NCBI GenBank assembly: GCA_026874595.1
Contig: CM049314.1
Span: 56,718,300 to 56,782,299, forward strand
Origin: Sipunculus nudus
Taxonomy: Eukaryota; Annelida; Sipuncula; Golfingiida; Sipunculidae
DNA length: 64,000 nt
Direction: 5' to 3'
Part shown: positions 23,330 to 35,660 of the stretch, in pieces
Numbering within the stretch: position 1 is the stretch's first letter
Layout of the letters: each line of letters begins with the position of its first letter
Made by a program: the position numbers and the translations under genes
The notes under the pieces: generated by a model
Seen by the model: only the letters and a program-made list of their open reading frames with translations
What the model was told of the DNA's origin: nothing
Database searches by the model: none

Positions 23330-25070
23330 CTCCAATATACTTTAAGTAGAGTATTAAGAATAATACCTTTTTTAATATTTTTTTCAATATAATCGTAGGA
23401 TACTTCATTTCTGCTTATAATAAACTGTGTATAATATCAAGTCGTTGGCATTAAGCTATAGGCTTAGTGTATGCTGTCAGAATAACAATCATTTTCGTCT
23501 ATAACGTTTAAAGATATTTTTCAGTACGCCAATTTTGTTTGTAGATGTGACCGGTCTTTTTCCCCTGCTGACAAACACATTTATTACATCGAGTAAACTG
23601 TGTAAAGAAAAACTTTTATAATACATATTATACCTCCCCTTACGGGCACCTCTGTTCTAAGGGCACTTTCTAATTACGGGCACTTACGGGCAGTCCCATG
23701 AAAGCAAGTAAATCTCTAGGTAAATCTGCATATATGTATGATGTACGTTTATAGTAAAGTAGCATTGAAATATTGACAAACAGAGAGATGTAATTATTTA
23801 TAATTATAGTTTTATGTTTATAATCGTTAAAGCTTGTAACAAGCAAAACTGTTTAACTAAGGATGACTATGGTTGCGGGCAGTGTACACAAAATATCTCC
23901 TTATATCCTTAAATAAAAAATCACGCTTTAATATGGTCTGTGTAGATATAATAAAATTTCTGTGAAGCAAACCAGCTTGTGCTACAGATTTATTTGTTCT
24001 CAGACTGCTCCTGTGTTTGACACAACTATTTATAATATAACCGTATTCTATATTCAAGGTAGATATATATGCTTTCATAATATGTATTATATATTAATGG
24101 ATTTAATGAGTAGAGATGAGTAGACTATATTGCCAAGAAAGGTACCTGAAGTGGAACGCCAAAGCTGGGAGAAAACGTCTAGGGGGAAAGATATATATGA
24201 CTGATGACAATTTGGCATGCAGTTTAAACAAAACACATTAAACACGTTTCAATGCCAGCTGTGTGAGGAGCGGCTTGTTGTCCATTTGAGAGAGACGTGT
24301 TTCAAGTTTCACAATTTCATGATTATAATACTCCCATATTTTTTTCTCCATGTCTTGTGCATGGTTTTTGGTGACAATGAAAAAACTGTTCCTATTCTAA
24401 AGCTTCAATCATATAACAACCTTCGTACTTGCAGGGTAAATAAAACAGAAAATTCGAGGTTACACATGCAGTAATAATATTATGTATCGGCATGAAAATA
24501 TCGGCGTATAAATTATATAATCTCTTTTAATCTGACGTTTGATCATACAACTCGAATTTCAACAGAAGAATACTGATTCCTGAGTGCGTTGATGATTAAA
24601 AAGAATCTGGTTAGAGTTCTGTGCCCCAGTAGTATTTTAATGACCTGATGGATCTTGTGATGACGCAAGGAAAATTAATAAGCATGAGGTACATTCATCT
24701 GATTAGTAAAGCTGTAACAGTATTGTCATAAATATTGTCATACCCTCTGGATTCGCTTCTGTTGTATTGTCAGTGGAATTAGCATGAAATTGCTTATATT
24801 GTATTCTAATTAAGCTATTTTATTCAGAATAGGCCGTCAGTACACGACTCAGTAGGCATTGAATATTGTCCTAGTAGGCCTACATGATTCGCTGTGATAG
24901 GGAGAATGCTTTGCAACGGCCATGCATCCAGTTCTTAGTAAACAGTCGGTTAACTTAACATTAGGTTATGAGTGATGAATCTAAACAAAAGAACACGCAC
25001 GAACTCACAAACTAAAGGGTAAACTTGTTTCTATGGTAACATGTCATTTCCTGAGTCGGCTGTGACCCAG
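22994..25070. other. Non-coding spacer with a (TA)n tract
   Basis: A (TA)n microsatellite lies at about 23272-23328. A small GGGCAC(T)TTACGGGCA repeat lies near 23640-23695. No supported gene. Confidence 0.45.
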
Positions 25071-25124
25071 TAATTCGTGCGGGACGTGTTCGTATCCATC
25101 TCGTCAGAAATTCACCAAACTGGG

Positions 25125-25275
25125 ATTTGCCAGTTTTCTGCGTTACTACGGGATTTGCCTGTTTTTTGCGTAACTACGGGATTTTGCCAGATTTCTGCGT
25201 TACTACGGGATTTTGCCAGTTTTCTGTGTTATTACGGGATTTTGCCAGTTTTCTACGTTAATACGGGATTTTTCT
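25125..25275. repeat. ~29-bp minisatellite, about five units
   Basis: The unit TTTTCTGCGTTACTACGGGA plus TTTTGCCAG recurs about five times with small changes (TGTGTTATTACGGGA, TACGTTAATACGGGA). It is non-coding. Confidence 0.8.
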
Positions 25276-25319
25276 AGTCTGATTCGTTTTAAGTTACATC
25301 GTACCTGAATGAAGGCCCA

Positions 25320-26050
25320 TATTCTAATAACGTCCCCTATTGTAATAATTATTACATAAGGGTTTACAAATGAGCTGTTTTTCTTAACCACTATTGTAAT
25401 AACGTGCACTATTGTTATAACATTTTTATTACATAAGGGGTTGCGGTTGCAATGGTTTTTGCACTCCAGCTTTGGTAAAATGAATACTGTGATACCATAC
25501 ACAAATCGATGTCTATAGACATGTAAATTGTAATTTATGTTATAAATATTAATAGAGTACCATCGATTCATGAATATCATTATACCCCTTGACCAAATAA
25601 CATTTGTGATTTTAACAAACACTCGCCGTAACAGTGACGCCGTAACGAACTGTTAAATACTGTTGAGAGGGTTGATGAATCGCTGTCTGTGCCCGTAAAT
25701 CAAATTTTCATTAATATAATATTATATGTTATATATATATATAAATTATACTATAATCAAAGTTATATATCAAATTAGTAATTTTTCTTAATAAAAATAA
25801 GCCACGTTAACTGTGAAATGCTTTTTCATGGAACATGAATAACATATGAACGGATAATTGAAAGAGAATTATTGCTTTATTCTTGAAATTATTCTTTATT
25901 TTCTTTTCATTCTAAGAACTGTATTGCTATTTGTGGACAATTATCATGATCCATTATTACAATAGGCAACACTATTAAGATTCAGGTTGGTCCAGGCACC
26001 CCAAATTGTAATAACGTCCGATAATGTAATAACCACGGTAGTGGACTATT
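25320..26050. repeat. Dispersed repeat with CTATTGTAATAACGT blocks
   Basis: ACTATTGTAATAACGT or close variants occur near 25335, 25390, 26010 and again at 28545 and 28790. They usually pair with TTATTACATAAGGG or TTATTACAATAG. The complementary arrangement suggests a non-autonomous element family; the ends are not resolved. Confidence 0.5.
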
Positions 26051-26144
26051 GTTGTGTTTCATTTATAGGGTAGTAAAAAACAGGTGTTCATACATTTCAC
26101 TGTTGCACCCCTGTCCAGAGTGTTTGTTAGATATTTGGGTCAAA

Positions 26145-26262
26145 AAAGGGATAAATGGAAGGCAAGTGCTGTTGTTATGAACATCAAGATCTGTCTAGTG
26201 AAAATGTATTCACTCTGCTTATTGATCAGCCACGACAACATATATATATATATATATATATA
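26145..26262 (+). repeat. ~115-bp repeat, copy 1, abutting the palindrome
   Basis: GGATAAATGGAAGGCAAGTG through GATCAGCCACGACAACA and (TA)n is almost identical to 29169-29285. Copy 1 runs straight into the left arm of the palindrome. Copy 2 stands alone. Confidence 0.9.
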
Positions 26263-26289
26263 TAACACTGAAGAAAAACAACACTGTTA

Positions 26290-26337
26290 ATTCACAACAG
26301 ACTGTTTCACGGGATGCGACCCGATCATCAGGTGAAT
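26290..26337 (-). ncRNA. Hammerhead ribozyme motif, left palindrome arm
   Basis: This is the exact inverted counterpart of the motif at 27283-27330. On the minus strand it reads stem I ATTCAC, core CTGATGA, stem II CGGG/CCCG, GAAA, a short stem III, and GTGAAT closing stem I. Only minus-strand transcription would make it. Confidence 0.72.
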
Positions 26338-27282
26338 GTGGTTAGAATGAAGCTAACGTCGTGGTTTGAAAAGCCGAGACTTTACGAGATTACGAGATTA
26401 TGCTTTGTGCGATTCGGGTCGGGGGGGGGGGCATGTGAAAGACTGACACTGATCCTATTGTTCTCGGGTGCACAATAGGATTGGTCGGGGTACACGTGCG
26501 ATACTGGAACATAACAGGGCAGGGCAAAGAGGTTATATAATGTAGTAAATAGTAAATATAATACAAAGATATAACCAGGATGCTCAATCAGCATATAGAA
26601 ATGATTTCTAATAGGGCCTTGGAAGCAGTGAACATATCAGTAGTATACATATGATATGATAAAAATACACATATACTGTGAAAATACACAATATACAAGG
26701 CAAATATACAATATAAAAGGCAAATATACTATACCCATACCAAGTGGTGCAAGTCTCCTAGCTGAAGGTCGTAAAGCCCATTAGACCAGGATAAAGTAGA
26801 AATTGGATGACAGGAAAGTTCTACTTTATCCTGGTCTAATGGGCTTTACGACCTTCAGCTAGGAGACTTGCACCACTTGGTATGGGTATAGTATATTTGC
26901 CTTTTATATTGTATATTTGCCTTGTATATTGTGTATTTTCACAGTTTATGTGTATTTTTATCATATCATATGTATACTACTGATATGTTCACTGCTTCCA
27001 AGGCCCTATTAGAAATCATTTCTATATGCTGATTGAGCATCCTGGTTATATCTTTGTATTATATTTACTATTTACTACATTATATAACCTCTTTGCCCTG
27101 CCCTGTTATGTTCCAGTATCGCACGTGTACCCCGACCAATCCTATTGTGCACCCGAGAACAATAGGATCAGTGTCAGTCTTTCACATGCCCCCCCCCCCG
27201 ACCCGAATCGCACAAAGCATAATCTCGTAATCTCGTAAAGTCTCGGCTTTTCAAACCACGACGTTAGCTTCATTCTAACCAC

Positions 27283-27330
27283 ATTCACCTGATGATCGGG
27301 TCGCATCCCGTGAAACAGTCTGTTGTGAAT
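27283..27330 (+). ncRNA. Hammerhead ribozyme motif, right palindrome arm
   Basis: All conserved core elements are in order. Stem I 5' strand ATTCAC is at 27283-27288 and CTGATGA at 27289-27295. Stem II CGGG (27297-27300) pairs with CCCG (27307-27310) around the loop TCGCAT. GAAA is at 27312-27315. A very short stem III (ACA / TGT around GTC) leads to the U-H site at 27323-27324, and GTGAAT (27325-27330) pairs fully with ATTCAC. Predicted cleavage is after 27324. Stem I is open, giving a type I layout. Minimal hammerheads with short stem III are known from Penelope-like elements and retrozymes. Neither a reverse transcriptase nor a GIY-YIG gene is seen nearby, so assignment to those elements is inference. 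Cleavage activity is untested. Confidence 0.8.
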
Positions 27331-27419
27331 TAACAGTGTTGTTTTTCTTCAGTGTTATACCGCTCTGGCCTAGCTTGTAGGCCATAGAGCACTTTACATC
27401 GGAGGGTAACACTACCTTC

Positions 27420-27467
27420 TATATATATATATATATATATATAAGGAATATATATATATAAGTAAAA

Positions 27468-27512
<45 letters not shown>
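27420..27512. repeat. (TA)n microsatellite
   Basis: Two (TA)n tracts are separated by TAAGGAATATATATATATAAGTAAAA. A perfect GGCCTA / TAGGCC hairpin lies just upstream at 27367-27383. Confidence 0.85.
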
Positions 27513-27514
<2 letters not shown>

Positions 27515-27829
27515 GTTTGTCTGTCTTGCAATTGTAAAGGTGTACTTGAGTTCGGCAAGAGTTAGGTTCCCATGGACCGAGTTCACCCTGTGCATACCCT
27601 AGTGTTGTTAATGATAGATGGCGCTGCGACAGACCATTCGCTAGATATCCCGAATGGTGTCAAATTAATCCTAATTTACCTGAAAACATGGAAAAATAAA
27701 CCTTTTGAGACACTATTTACATTATACACAATATTTGTATTGTGTCTCTGTCTGAATGCATCCCGCATTCCGTACATATAAGAAATCTTAGCTTAAGTCT
27801 GCAAATATATTCGATTTTACCTGTTTATA

Positions 27830-28110
27830 ACCTCCACTAAGCGGCAGGGTTATGCTTTTGCTGGCTTTGGTTTGTTAATTTGTTTGTTAGCAACTTAGTC
27901 AAAAGTTACTGACGGAATTTGATGTAATTGTCAGGATAACTCAGCAATGATCGAAGGAATAATTGATAAAATTTTGATACGGAAACATTCTTGATCCAGG
28001 AATATTTTAAAGGAAAAATGCGGCTTTTCTGACAGTTCCATATGAGGCTAATGAGCTGACTTGGCGGAGGTCTGCGCTCTCTAAGTGCTTTTCTAATTTC
28101 TACGTATGTT
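27830..28110. repeat. Non-autonomous element with CCTCC...GGAGG ends, copy 1
   Basis: It begins ACCTCCACTAAGCGG and ends CTTGGCGGAGGTCTGCG. The interior carries TGACGGAATTTGATG, CAGCAATGATCGAAGGAA and TTCCATATGAGGCTAATGAG. The interior matches 52665-52880 closely, and related cores lie at 28340-28440, 52030-52110 and 52350-52430. Inverted CCTCCGCCAA / TTGGCGGAGG ends suggest a DNA-type element with variable interiors. Confidence 0.65.
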
Positions 28111-28257
28111 GCCCCCAGGCACAATAAGGAAACTTACATATAGCGATCGTGAGGAATCTCACCTTTTTTTCTCAGTAACTTTACCGCTTTTATATACACC
28201 CATTTCGCATCTCGCATTCCTTACCTTAGAAATCTTAGGTTAAGTCTGCAAATATAT

Positions 28258-29060
28258 TCGACTTTACCTGTTTATTACCGGCAGGGGTTGTGCTTTTGCG
28301 GGCGTTGGTTTGTTTTTTTTTCTGTTAGCAACATAATGCAAAAAGTTATTGACGGATTTTGATGAAATTTTCCAGTTAGCTCGGCAATGATCGAAGGAAT
28401 AATTGATTATATTTTGGGAGTGATTCATGCGAAAACCCGGATTGAGTTCTAGTGTATTATGGGGGTGGGGGGTCGGAGGGGATGGTGGGGGTGGTTATTA
28501 CATTAAGTAACTTTATTACAAAAGGGGTTACTCGGACCCAACCACTATTGTAATAACGTTGCCTATTGTAATAAATATGTATGCCAGAAAAATGTTAATG
28601 AAATTTTTGTAGTACATGGAGATACATGGAGAACAATTACAATTTAGAGACATTTAAGCATTAGAAAACCATACAACTGTGGCATTTTAATAAATATTTA
28701 AAAACATTTTATACCGTAAATGACATATGTAAGTAAGTGGTTATTACATTAAGCAACTTTATTACAATAGGAGTTACTCGGACCCAACCACTATTGTAAT
28801 AACGTTGCCTATTGTATTAAAAATTTATGCCATTTATGTGTGTTTGCGTGTTTGTTTGTGAACTGAATCTCCATTTTCAAGGCATTTTGGGAATGGATCT
28901 GGCATATCATCCGGATCCGGACTGAGAAAACACAATAAAAGAATATTCGCACTTATGCACGAAAGAACTTGGCAATATGGGCCGATTAAGCTCAAAACAG
29001 CACGCTTTTGTCCACCATTATTGGGACCCCCCCCGGGCCTTGGCGGAGGCTTGCATTCCT
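28258..29060. repeat. Composite of the CCTCC...GGAGG and CTATTGTAATAACG repeats
   Basis: The core GACGGATTTTGATGAAATTT and CTCGGCAATGATCGAAGGAA lies near 28350-28400. Two copies of a block with TAAGTAACTTTATTACAA or its variant plus GGACCCAACCACTATTGTAA follow at about 28491-28581 and 28739-28820 (247 bp apart). The end CTTGGCGGAGGCTTGCAT is near 29040. No gene is seen. Confidence 0.55.
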
Positions 29061-29168
29061 TAGAATACAGATTTCTATTTTCTCTTATGTCACAGTGTCT
29101 ACCAGTTCTTTATAGATGACCGCTGAACATTGACGTAATAGATAATTTATTACTTTGGAGGTTCATCT

Positions 29169-29285
29169 GGATACAAAAAAGGATAAATGGAAGGCAAGTG
29201 CTGTTGTTATGAACATCAAGATCTGTCTAGTGAAAATGTATTCACTCTGCTTATTGATCAGCCACGACAACATATATATATATTT
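29169..29285 (+). repeat. ~115-bp repeat, copy 2
   Basis: Near-identical to 26145-26262, including GAACATCAAGATCTGTCTAG and CAGCCACGACAACATATATA. It is not followed by the palindrome. Confidence 0.9.
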
Positions 29286-32065
29286 ATACCAAGGAGGACT
29301 TATGACAAAACGTGAACAAAACGTCACCAGGTCAGGAAAGAGGGGTCAAGGCCGCAAAAATTGGTCTGAAACCCTTTAAAAAAATTGCGGTGGCTGAAAA
29401 AAGGGGGAAAGGGGTTCGGATCCCTTGGACCTCTCCCCGGGTCCGCTTCTGTTCTTAAGGTAAAAATATTAATTATACTCTGGCAAATAATCTAGGTTTG
29501 ATTTTCCGCCATGGACAACCCATCCACAAAAATACCACCAGATCCAAAAAGTTTGGTTAAGGTTGAATCAGCAGAATCTGGCCTAGCTCGGATGCGATGA
29601 ATTACTTGTCAAACAAATTTACTGGACCCCTGCAAGCTTTTATATCCATCTTGTTAACCTGTTCATCGTACCAGACACGCGTCATTGACCTTTGAACTCA
29701 TATCCCATAGACTTTTGGTCCTAGTGACAGAATGATGAATGGTTAAAGAGATAACTATAAGTAATGAACATTTGATCTTCATACAACCATGTTTGTGTAC
29801 TAATTAAGATAATTTCTCTATTATTTAGAGGAGAAAACAAAGGATGATAAAGATGACAAATATACATAAATAAAAAAAAGTTGCCTAATTAACAAAAGGG
29901 TGGTGGAAACGGGAGGCAATGTGCTCATCTATAAATAACCAGCAAATGTAAAGAAACCATATCTGTGCAGTTTTACATATATTTCGGCGGTCTCTCAAAG
30001 GTCTCTCTTAGACTAATTCTCTGATTTCCCGTTAGAGGGTGCCTCATTCATATTTAAACTGTGAAAGAAATGAAAGAAAGAAATGAATTTTTGTTTTGTT
30101 TTGTTAATAAAAAGGTCGAGACTAAAAAAAGGTCAAAGCTCCGAACTTTTTAAGTTGCCAGGAAAACAATTAAAAAAAAAAACTGGCTTCAGTGTTGGAA
30201 ATGGTTCGTATAATCAAAACAAAACTTAAACACCTTTGATAGTTCAATAACGGGATAAACAAGACCAGGTACTCATATGAAATTTTTAAAATAGATCCCT
30301 GGAGAATGGGAGTTTCAAATTCATAAAAAAATATGTGTCTGTGTGTCTGCTATAAATACTTCAAGAGGCCATATCACCTATCTGACCTTTATAATCTAAA
30401 AGTAAATCCCACAAAACGTGGATATCACGGCACTCAGACTGCTTTTGTTTATATTAACGTGTTTATAATATGTGGGGGACCCACCAAAACAATCGAAACA
30501 AATTCAACAAAGGCATCTGAATGGCGGAAAGTCAAATACACTAGAGCTTTGCAACAAGTGACTTTTTCGCCTCCACATATATGCTGGAAAAATTTCAAAG
30601 GCAAGGGAACTTGGCCATTTCATTCATAGATAAACTTATACATGAAAATAAAACAATTTAACTACCAATACCAAGCAATTTTAAATACTATTAATGAATT
30701 AACAATGAATATCATTACTAATCCATTATTCTTAATTATGGAACATGCCTAATAACAGCTTACCGTCAGCGGCAAGGAAAATAGTCACACAACCATACAA
30801 AGCTATTTAACAAATATATTAATGATGTACAATTTGAATAAAGATTTTCTTATATATTATGTTTTCTCTGCCAGGATATGCGCTAATTCCTGTTCCTTTG
30901 TTCACAATCATGAACAAAATCCCATGAAATTTTCAAGGCATTTCGGACCCATGGGCCCATGAAGAAACGATTAGTTTTTGGTGTGGGTCCGGTTTCTGGA
31001 GATCATCAAATGATATTCACAAGTATAAAGTAACGCTTGAACCGTGGAATATTGGTCGAATAAAGTAATCCAAAGACCAAAGACGGGTTGGGGAGCATCC
31101 CACAGTAGGGACACCCCCCCCCCCCCCCCCCATCATGGCAGAGGCTTGCATTTCTTATGATGAAGAGTTATAGTTTAAAATAAGACTTAAGTTTATGTAT
31201 ATTCCTTATTCTTGTTTTCTTAAAGGTACTTGGACTCTTGCAGTATTAATCTCTTGTTATTTGATAAATCTCTCGTTAAAGTTTCCTTCCAAATGACCCG
31301 AATTTATATCTTCTGTTTGCATGTTTTTATACGTTGTTATGGTTATGTGAGCGTGGGTGGTAGTAAACCAAGTCAACCTGTCAGTTTACCATATCAAGAC
31401 CGATCTTACACGTGTGTGATAACTCAAAAAAAAACCCCGAAAGAAGAAACACAGGAGAAATACCGCTTGAGAAATCTTGATTTGCGATGTCACGCTGTAC
31501 GGCCATCAGGTTTTTATATATTGCATCACTGATCGCACCCGGTGCCAGCTTTATACTGTTTTCTACTTTTAATATTACGGTATCTGCCAATATTTCGTTC
31601 AAAAATGCTTACACATTTTGATAAGTGAAATAAACCTTCTCCTGGCGTGACCAGCGGCGAAAAACATAAACATGTATATCGCCTTGCAAACTGGGGGCCG
31701 TTCCGCGCTACTCAACAAATCAAAATATTTTCAAGCTTCCAATTTGAGTTTCTTCTTTGTTCCTTCTTTCATGTGTCTTCCCCTTTTTGCAGTTGTTGTG
31801 CATGCGCATGCGTGACCTCTGTCATTAAATTTTGTTCATGTAGAAGACACACCTGACCTTTGTTACTGATACACAGAACCACAAACACGTATAAAACAGG
31901 TGAACTGGATATATTAAGTCCGTGTAATGGGAGGTTTTTGTAGTGATGATTTGTATTAAGCCAAAATGAGGCACAATGAACCAAAATAAAGCCCAAATGA
32001 GAGAATACACATATTACACAAATATTACTGTTTTAATTCCCTTGAAAATCTTCAGTCTGCCCGTT
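29286..32065. other. Repeat-rich non-coding DNA
   Basis: No supported gene. Near 30890-31150 there is another member of the element that carries CCATGAAATTTTCAAGGCATTT and ends in GGCAGAGGCTTGCATTTC after an 18-C or longer run. The rest shows no recognisable feature. Confidence 0.4.
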
Positions 32066-32370
32066 ATCTGTCTGTCGATACATGCTTCAATTTTACAGTA
32101 TTTAACTTCTGCGAGTTGTGTATCCGTTTTATGTGTGAACGTGCGTGTATGTGTCGAACTATGTTTCAATTTTTATAGAGTATAACTCCTCTGCACGTCA
32201 TATGTGTGTTGACCTGTATATCATTTTTGTACAGTCTGCAACTTCTGCACGTGATCTATGTGTCGATTCATGTTTCAATGTTTACAGTCAGTAACTTCTG
32301 CACGACATTGTGCAGACCTGTATATCAGTAATGTTTTTACTGTCTGTAACCTTTGCATGTCATGTAAACT
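32066..32370 (+). repeat. ~60-bp degenerate minisatellite
   Basis: Repeated blocks read ACTTCTGCACGTCATATGTG or ACTTCTGCACGTGATCTATG, then TTGACCTGTATATCA or TCGATTCATGTTTCA, then TTTACAGT. They repeat about four to five times. Related sequence in the opposite orientation lies at 33950-34190. Confidence 0.6.
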
Positions 32371-33949
32371 TCTCGACCTGTCTATATTTTGTCGCCTGGT
32401 TTTCTTCCTAAAACAATGGGTATAATGTTATAGATATCAAATAAAAAAAGCTGAAAAGAAAAAAAAAGGATCACACCAATAATCTGATTAATCCGGAAAC
32501 ATCTTGCTGAGCAAGAATGGTCATTTTCAGCTAATATTATCCTCATATTAGCTCAAACAAGTTAGGTTAAATACAGAGACCATATTATACGTCTGTTGTT
32601 ATAGCAAATCTTGCTCACACACACATTAAGTAACTGCATATTCAACTGCAGATAACACTCGCATGCACCAAAAGTTGGCTCTCTCGTATTTTTATATCAT
32701 ATTTCTTAAAGTTTTTATTGGCCTGATCTGTTCAAAATGTTAATTTTGACAATCATATTGAACCACCACACTAGCTTATGAGAAGGAACTTAGACGCTGG
32801 TATTTGTACAGTAAAAAAGCACACTATCCCGTGTCCAAAATATTTTTTTTTTCATGATGATACTCTGCACCAATATTGTTTAATTTTCCTTTTCGTATAT
32901 ATGTTCCTATACTTTGAGACACAAGGGTGCTACTAAGTTTTAACGTTTTGTAATTAAAATTTAAAATGGGATAAAATGAAAAAATAAAAAAAATAATTAT
33001 CAAATCAAGTTAGCTCCTTATTATCAGCCAGTTTCCTACTACAGAGCACACCAAACACACACACACACGCACACACACACATATATATATATATATGTTA
33101 TATATTTATTTATTTACTTATCCGTGGATGGTAAAATTGAACTCCCTCTGGCAAGACATAGCATGGGTCAACACACACGTCGTACACAAAATATATGTCT
33201 ATAAACTGTAAAAACCTGAAACACAGTTCGACTCAAACATGTATGAGTGAAATTTGATTGGGGAGGGGCATTCCATGTCATATCCCTCCCACATTTTTCT
33301 AAATAAATTTTGGACATTTTATCATTAGATATAGCCAATATAACTGCAATTTTTAATAAAATAAAAGTTATAAACAAAAATGTGTCGCAAAATGTGCGGG
33401 GCAGCGTTCCTGAAATATCAGTGAACTACAATGTTAGGCCTACAGAAATGAATAACATACCAAAATAACCAATCATATGACATGATTCAACGAGAGTTAA
33501 TATTTTACTGAGTCATTATTGATTAACGCTAATTTAAAAAAAATGCAGGCCTTATAAATTAAATTTTAAATTTGGGAAAGAGATTTAAATTCTTGTCAGT
33601 TTTGAGGCGATACAATTCCCTGTCATTTTTTATTGAGATAAGGCTTCAATATTTCTTAAATTTTGATTGTTAGTTTTTATAAACTTTATAATTTTTTTGC
33701 AGTGCACTGGGGGGACCCCCTGGGTCGGTATAACACACACCCACGTCACTGTCTTGATCAGGATCGGCTTCTGGATACACCAATGATCACATTATTTTTA
33801 TTACACTATATTGAGAATTTGCGGTGTGTATAATATTTGATTTACCCCGTTACTAGGTCTACTTGCGTGGCTATATGTGTGGACGGGGGGTGGGTGGGTT
33901 CGAAATCCGCATGCCCACCCCTTTATACACACACTCATTCCGAAAGTAA

Positions 33950-34190
33950 GATGCACTCCTGGCAAACATGAGTTTGAGAAGTTACACGCTGAAAAATTCT
34001 GATAGATTGTAAAATTCTGATACAAAGATCGGCATACACATAACTCGCAGGAGACACAGACTGTAAGAAAACATACACTGGTCCAAACACACACATGACG
34101 TGCAGAAGTTGATAACTGTTAATAATACTAGCTATGTACGGGTCGACAAACACATGACGTGCACAAATTGGTCTGTAAAAAAACACTACA
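33950..34190 (-). repeat. Inverted relative of the 32.1-32.4 kb repeat
   Basis: On the + strand this reads CACACATGACGTGCAGAAGT and CACATGACGTGCACAAATTG, the complement of the ACTTCTGCACGTCATGTG blocks at 32.1-32.4 kb. The two sets may be arms of one diverged inverted repeat about 2 kb long. Confidence 0.5.
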
Positions 34191-35537
34191 GGCTTAGAAA
34201 CATGTTTAAATAAGAGTTACAGAACGAGAAGAAAAACTGATACATAGAAAACACATATCACGGTACATAGTTATATAATATAAAATAGAAATATACATCC
34301 TCAGGAATGGAGGCCTCCCCCGAGGGTGTTCCTAAATGTGGGTATACGTACTCTGCAACAAGTGTATTCATTCACTTATTGGCCCATATTCTGAGGTTCA
34401 TTGATGCATAATGTTCCCTGACAAGTGTCTGCATTCACTTACTCGGTCCATATTCTCATGTTCAGTCGGGCATAATATATAAATTTACCTTTCTTCATAA
34501 TTCTGAAAATGCTTCATGGATCCGGATCAGGATCAGGATCCACATCAAAATCTTTGATCCATTCCCGAGGTGTCCTAACAATTTCATGGGATTCCGTTCA
34601 TGATTGCGTGAGTTAGACGTGGGTGTGAACAAACACACCCTCATAAACACACACACGAACGGTAATACACATATCCTCTTGACGGAGTCAATGAATAAGA
34701 AGATATACCGGTCGACATGCACGCGCACCCCTCATAAAAACGTTACTACTGACTTGTCAATGAGACAACTGAAAGTTCCTCAGCCGAGAGTTCTCCAAAG
34801 TTCCTGCATGTGTCTCCGGGCCAGGTCCAATTATGTACCTTTCTACTGGCAGGATAGGTTATTATTTAAATGTTTGAGGACCATGTTTCGAGCGTTTCGA
34901 TCCTTTTTACGTAAAAATTCTTATGTAAAATTTGTTTTCCCGCAACTCTCTGGTTATTTATAACATAACAAAGTTTTGCATTAGTTATTTGCCCGCCCGA
35001 CAGCTCTTTTATTATCGAAACGAATATTTTCCTGATATATACGGAACTAATTTCTCAACTTTAAAATTTTTAAATCAGAATTTGTTACATTTCAAGAAAA
35101 CATTCCTGTTTATATTTCACAAGCGTATGCTTACAAAATATTACTTATTTCATGATGTCCCGACGAAAAAAAAACTGTGTATATAATTAGCTTAAACTAT
35201 TCTAATCCAACATATTTGGACGGATTACATTACCCTCTCCACTACATGTTTACCTACGCTGCTGGGGTATGTAGAAGCCGCGAAAGACCAAGAAGGGAAC
35301 GTGTAAAGTCGGATCAGACAGACATCATCGGTGATATCATACTACAAACTCCCATCTATAGCTTTTTGGTTTTAATGTGTTTGTTCCAACTTCAGAAACA
35401 TGAAAGACGTGCCGCATGCGGAAGCACGGTTTATGCTGCTGTCTAAAGGATGCTATGCGGTATGATAAGAAAGATGTCATAAATTCATTAACGAGAAAAC
35501 TGAGACGATCATACCTTAGTAAATGTGATCTCTATAG

Positions 35538-35539
<2 letters not shown>

Positions 35540-35604
<65 letters not shown>

Positions 35605-35660
35605 TCGAACCTCTGTAATGTAGGCACCCTTGAGACTGGGCCAAACTGCAAAATTTATTG
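35540..35660. repeat. (TA)n tract and an element-like terminus
   Basis: A (TA)n microsatellite (about 35540-35601) is followed by ACAGTCGAACCTCTGTAATG, which resembles the terminal sequence of Tc1/pogo-type elements in other genomes. No partner end was identified. Confidence 0.45.

Larger units (their letters stand above)
26261..27359. repeat. 1.1-kb near-perfect palindrome
   Basis: The arms 26261-26801 and 26819-27359 (541 bp each) are reverse complements around a 17-nt spacer. Matching pairs include the outer TATAACACTG / CAGTGTTATA and an 11-G / 11-C run. The inner edges CCAGGATAAAGTAGA and TCTACTTTATCCTGG also match. I found one mismatch (ACATATACTG in the left arm, against ACATAAACTG read from the right). 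Equivalent 70-codon frames in the two arms are a by-product of the symmetry, not genes. A read-through transcript would fold into a long hairpin. Such near-identity implies recent origin, gene conversion or an assembly fold-back. Confidence 0.93.

Noticed and set aside
24207-24214. Second hammerhead core (CTGATGA near 24201)
   Set aside because: No stem II and GAAA follow at the required spacing; the match is chance.
26382-27238. Two identical 70-codon frames on opposite strands
   Set aside because: They are a consequence of the palindrome; composition is not protein-like and no start context or homology is seen.
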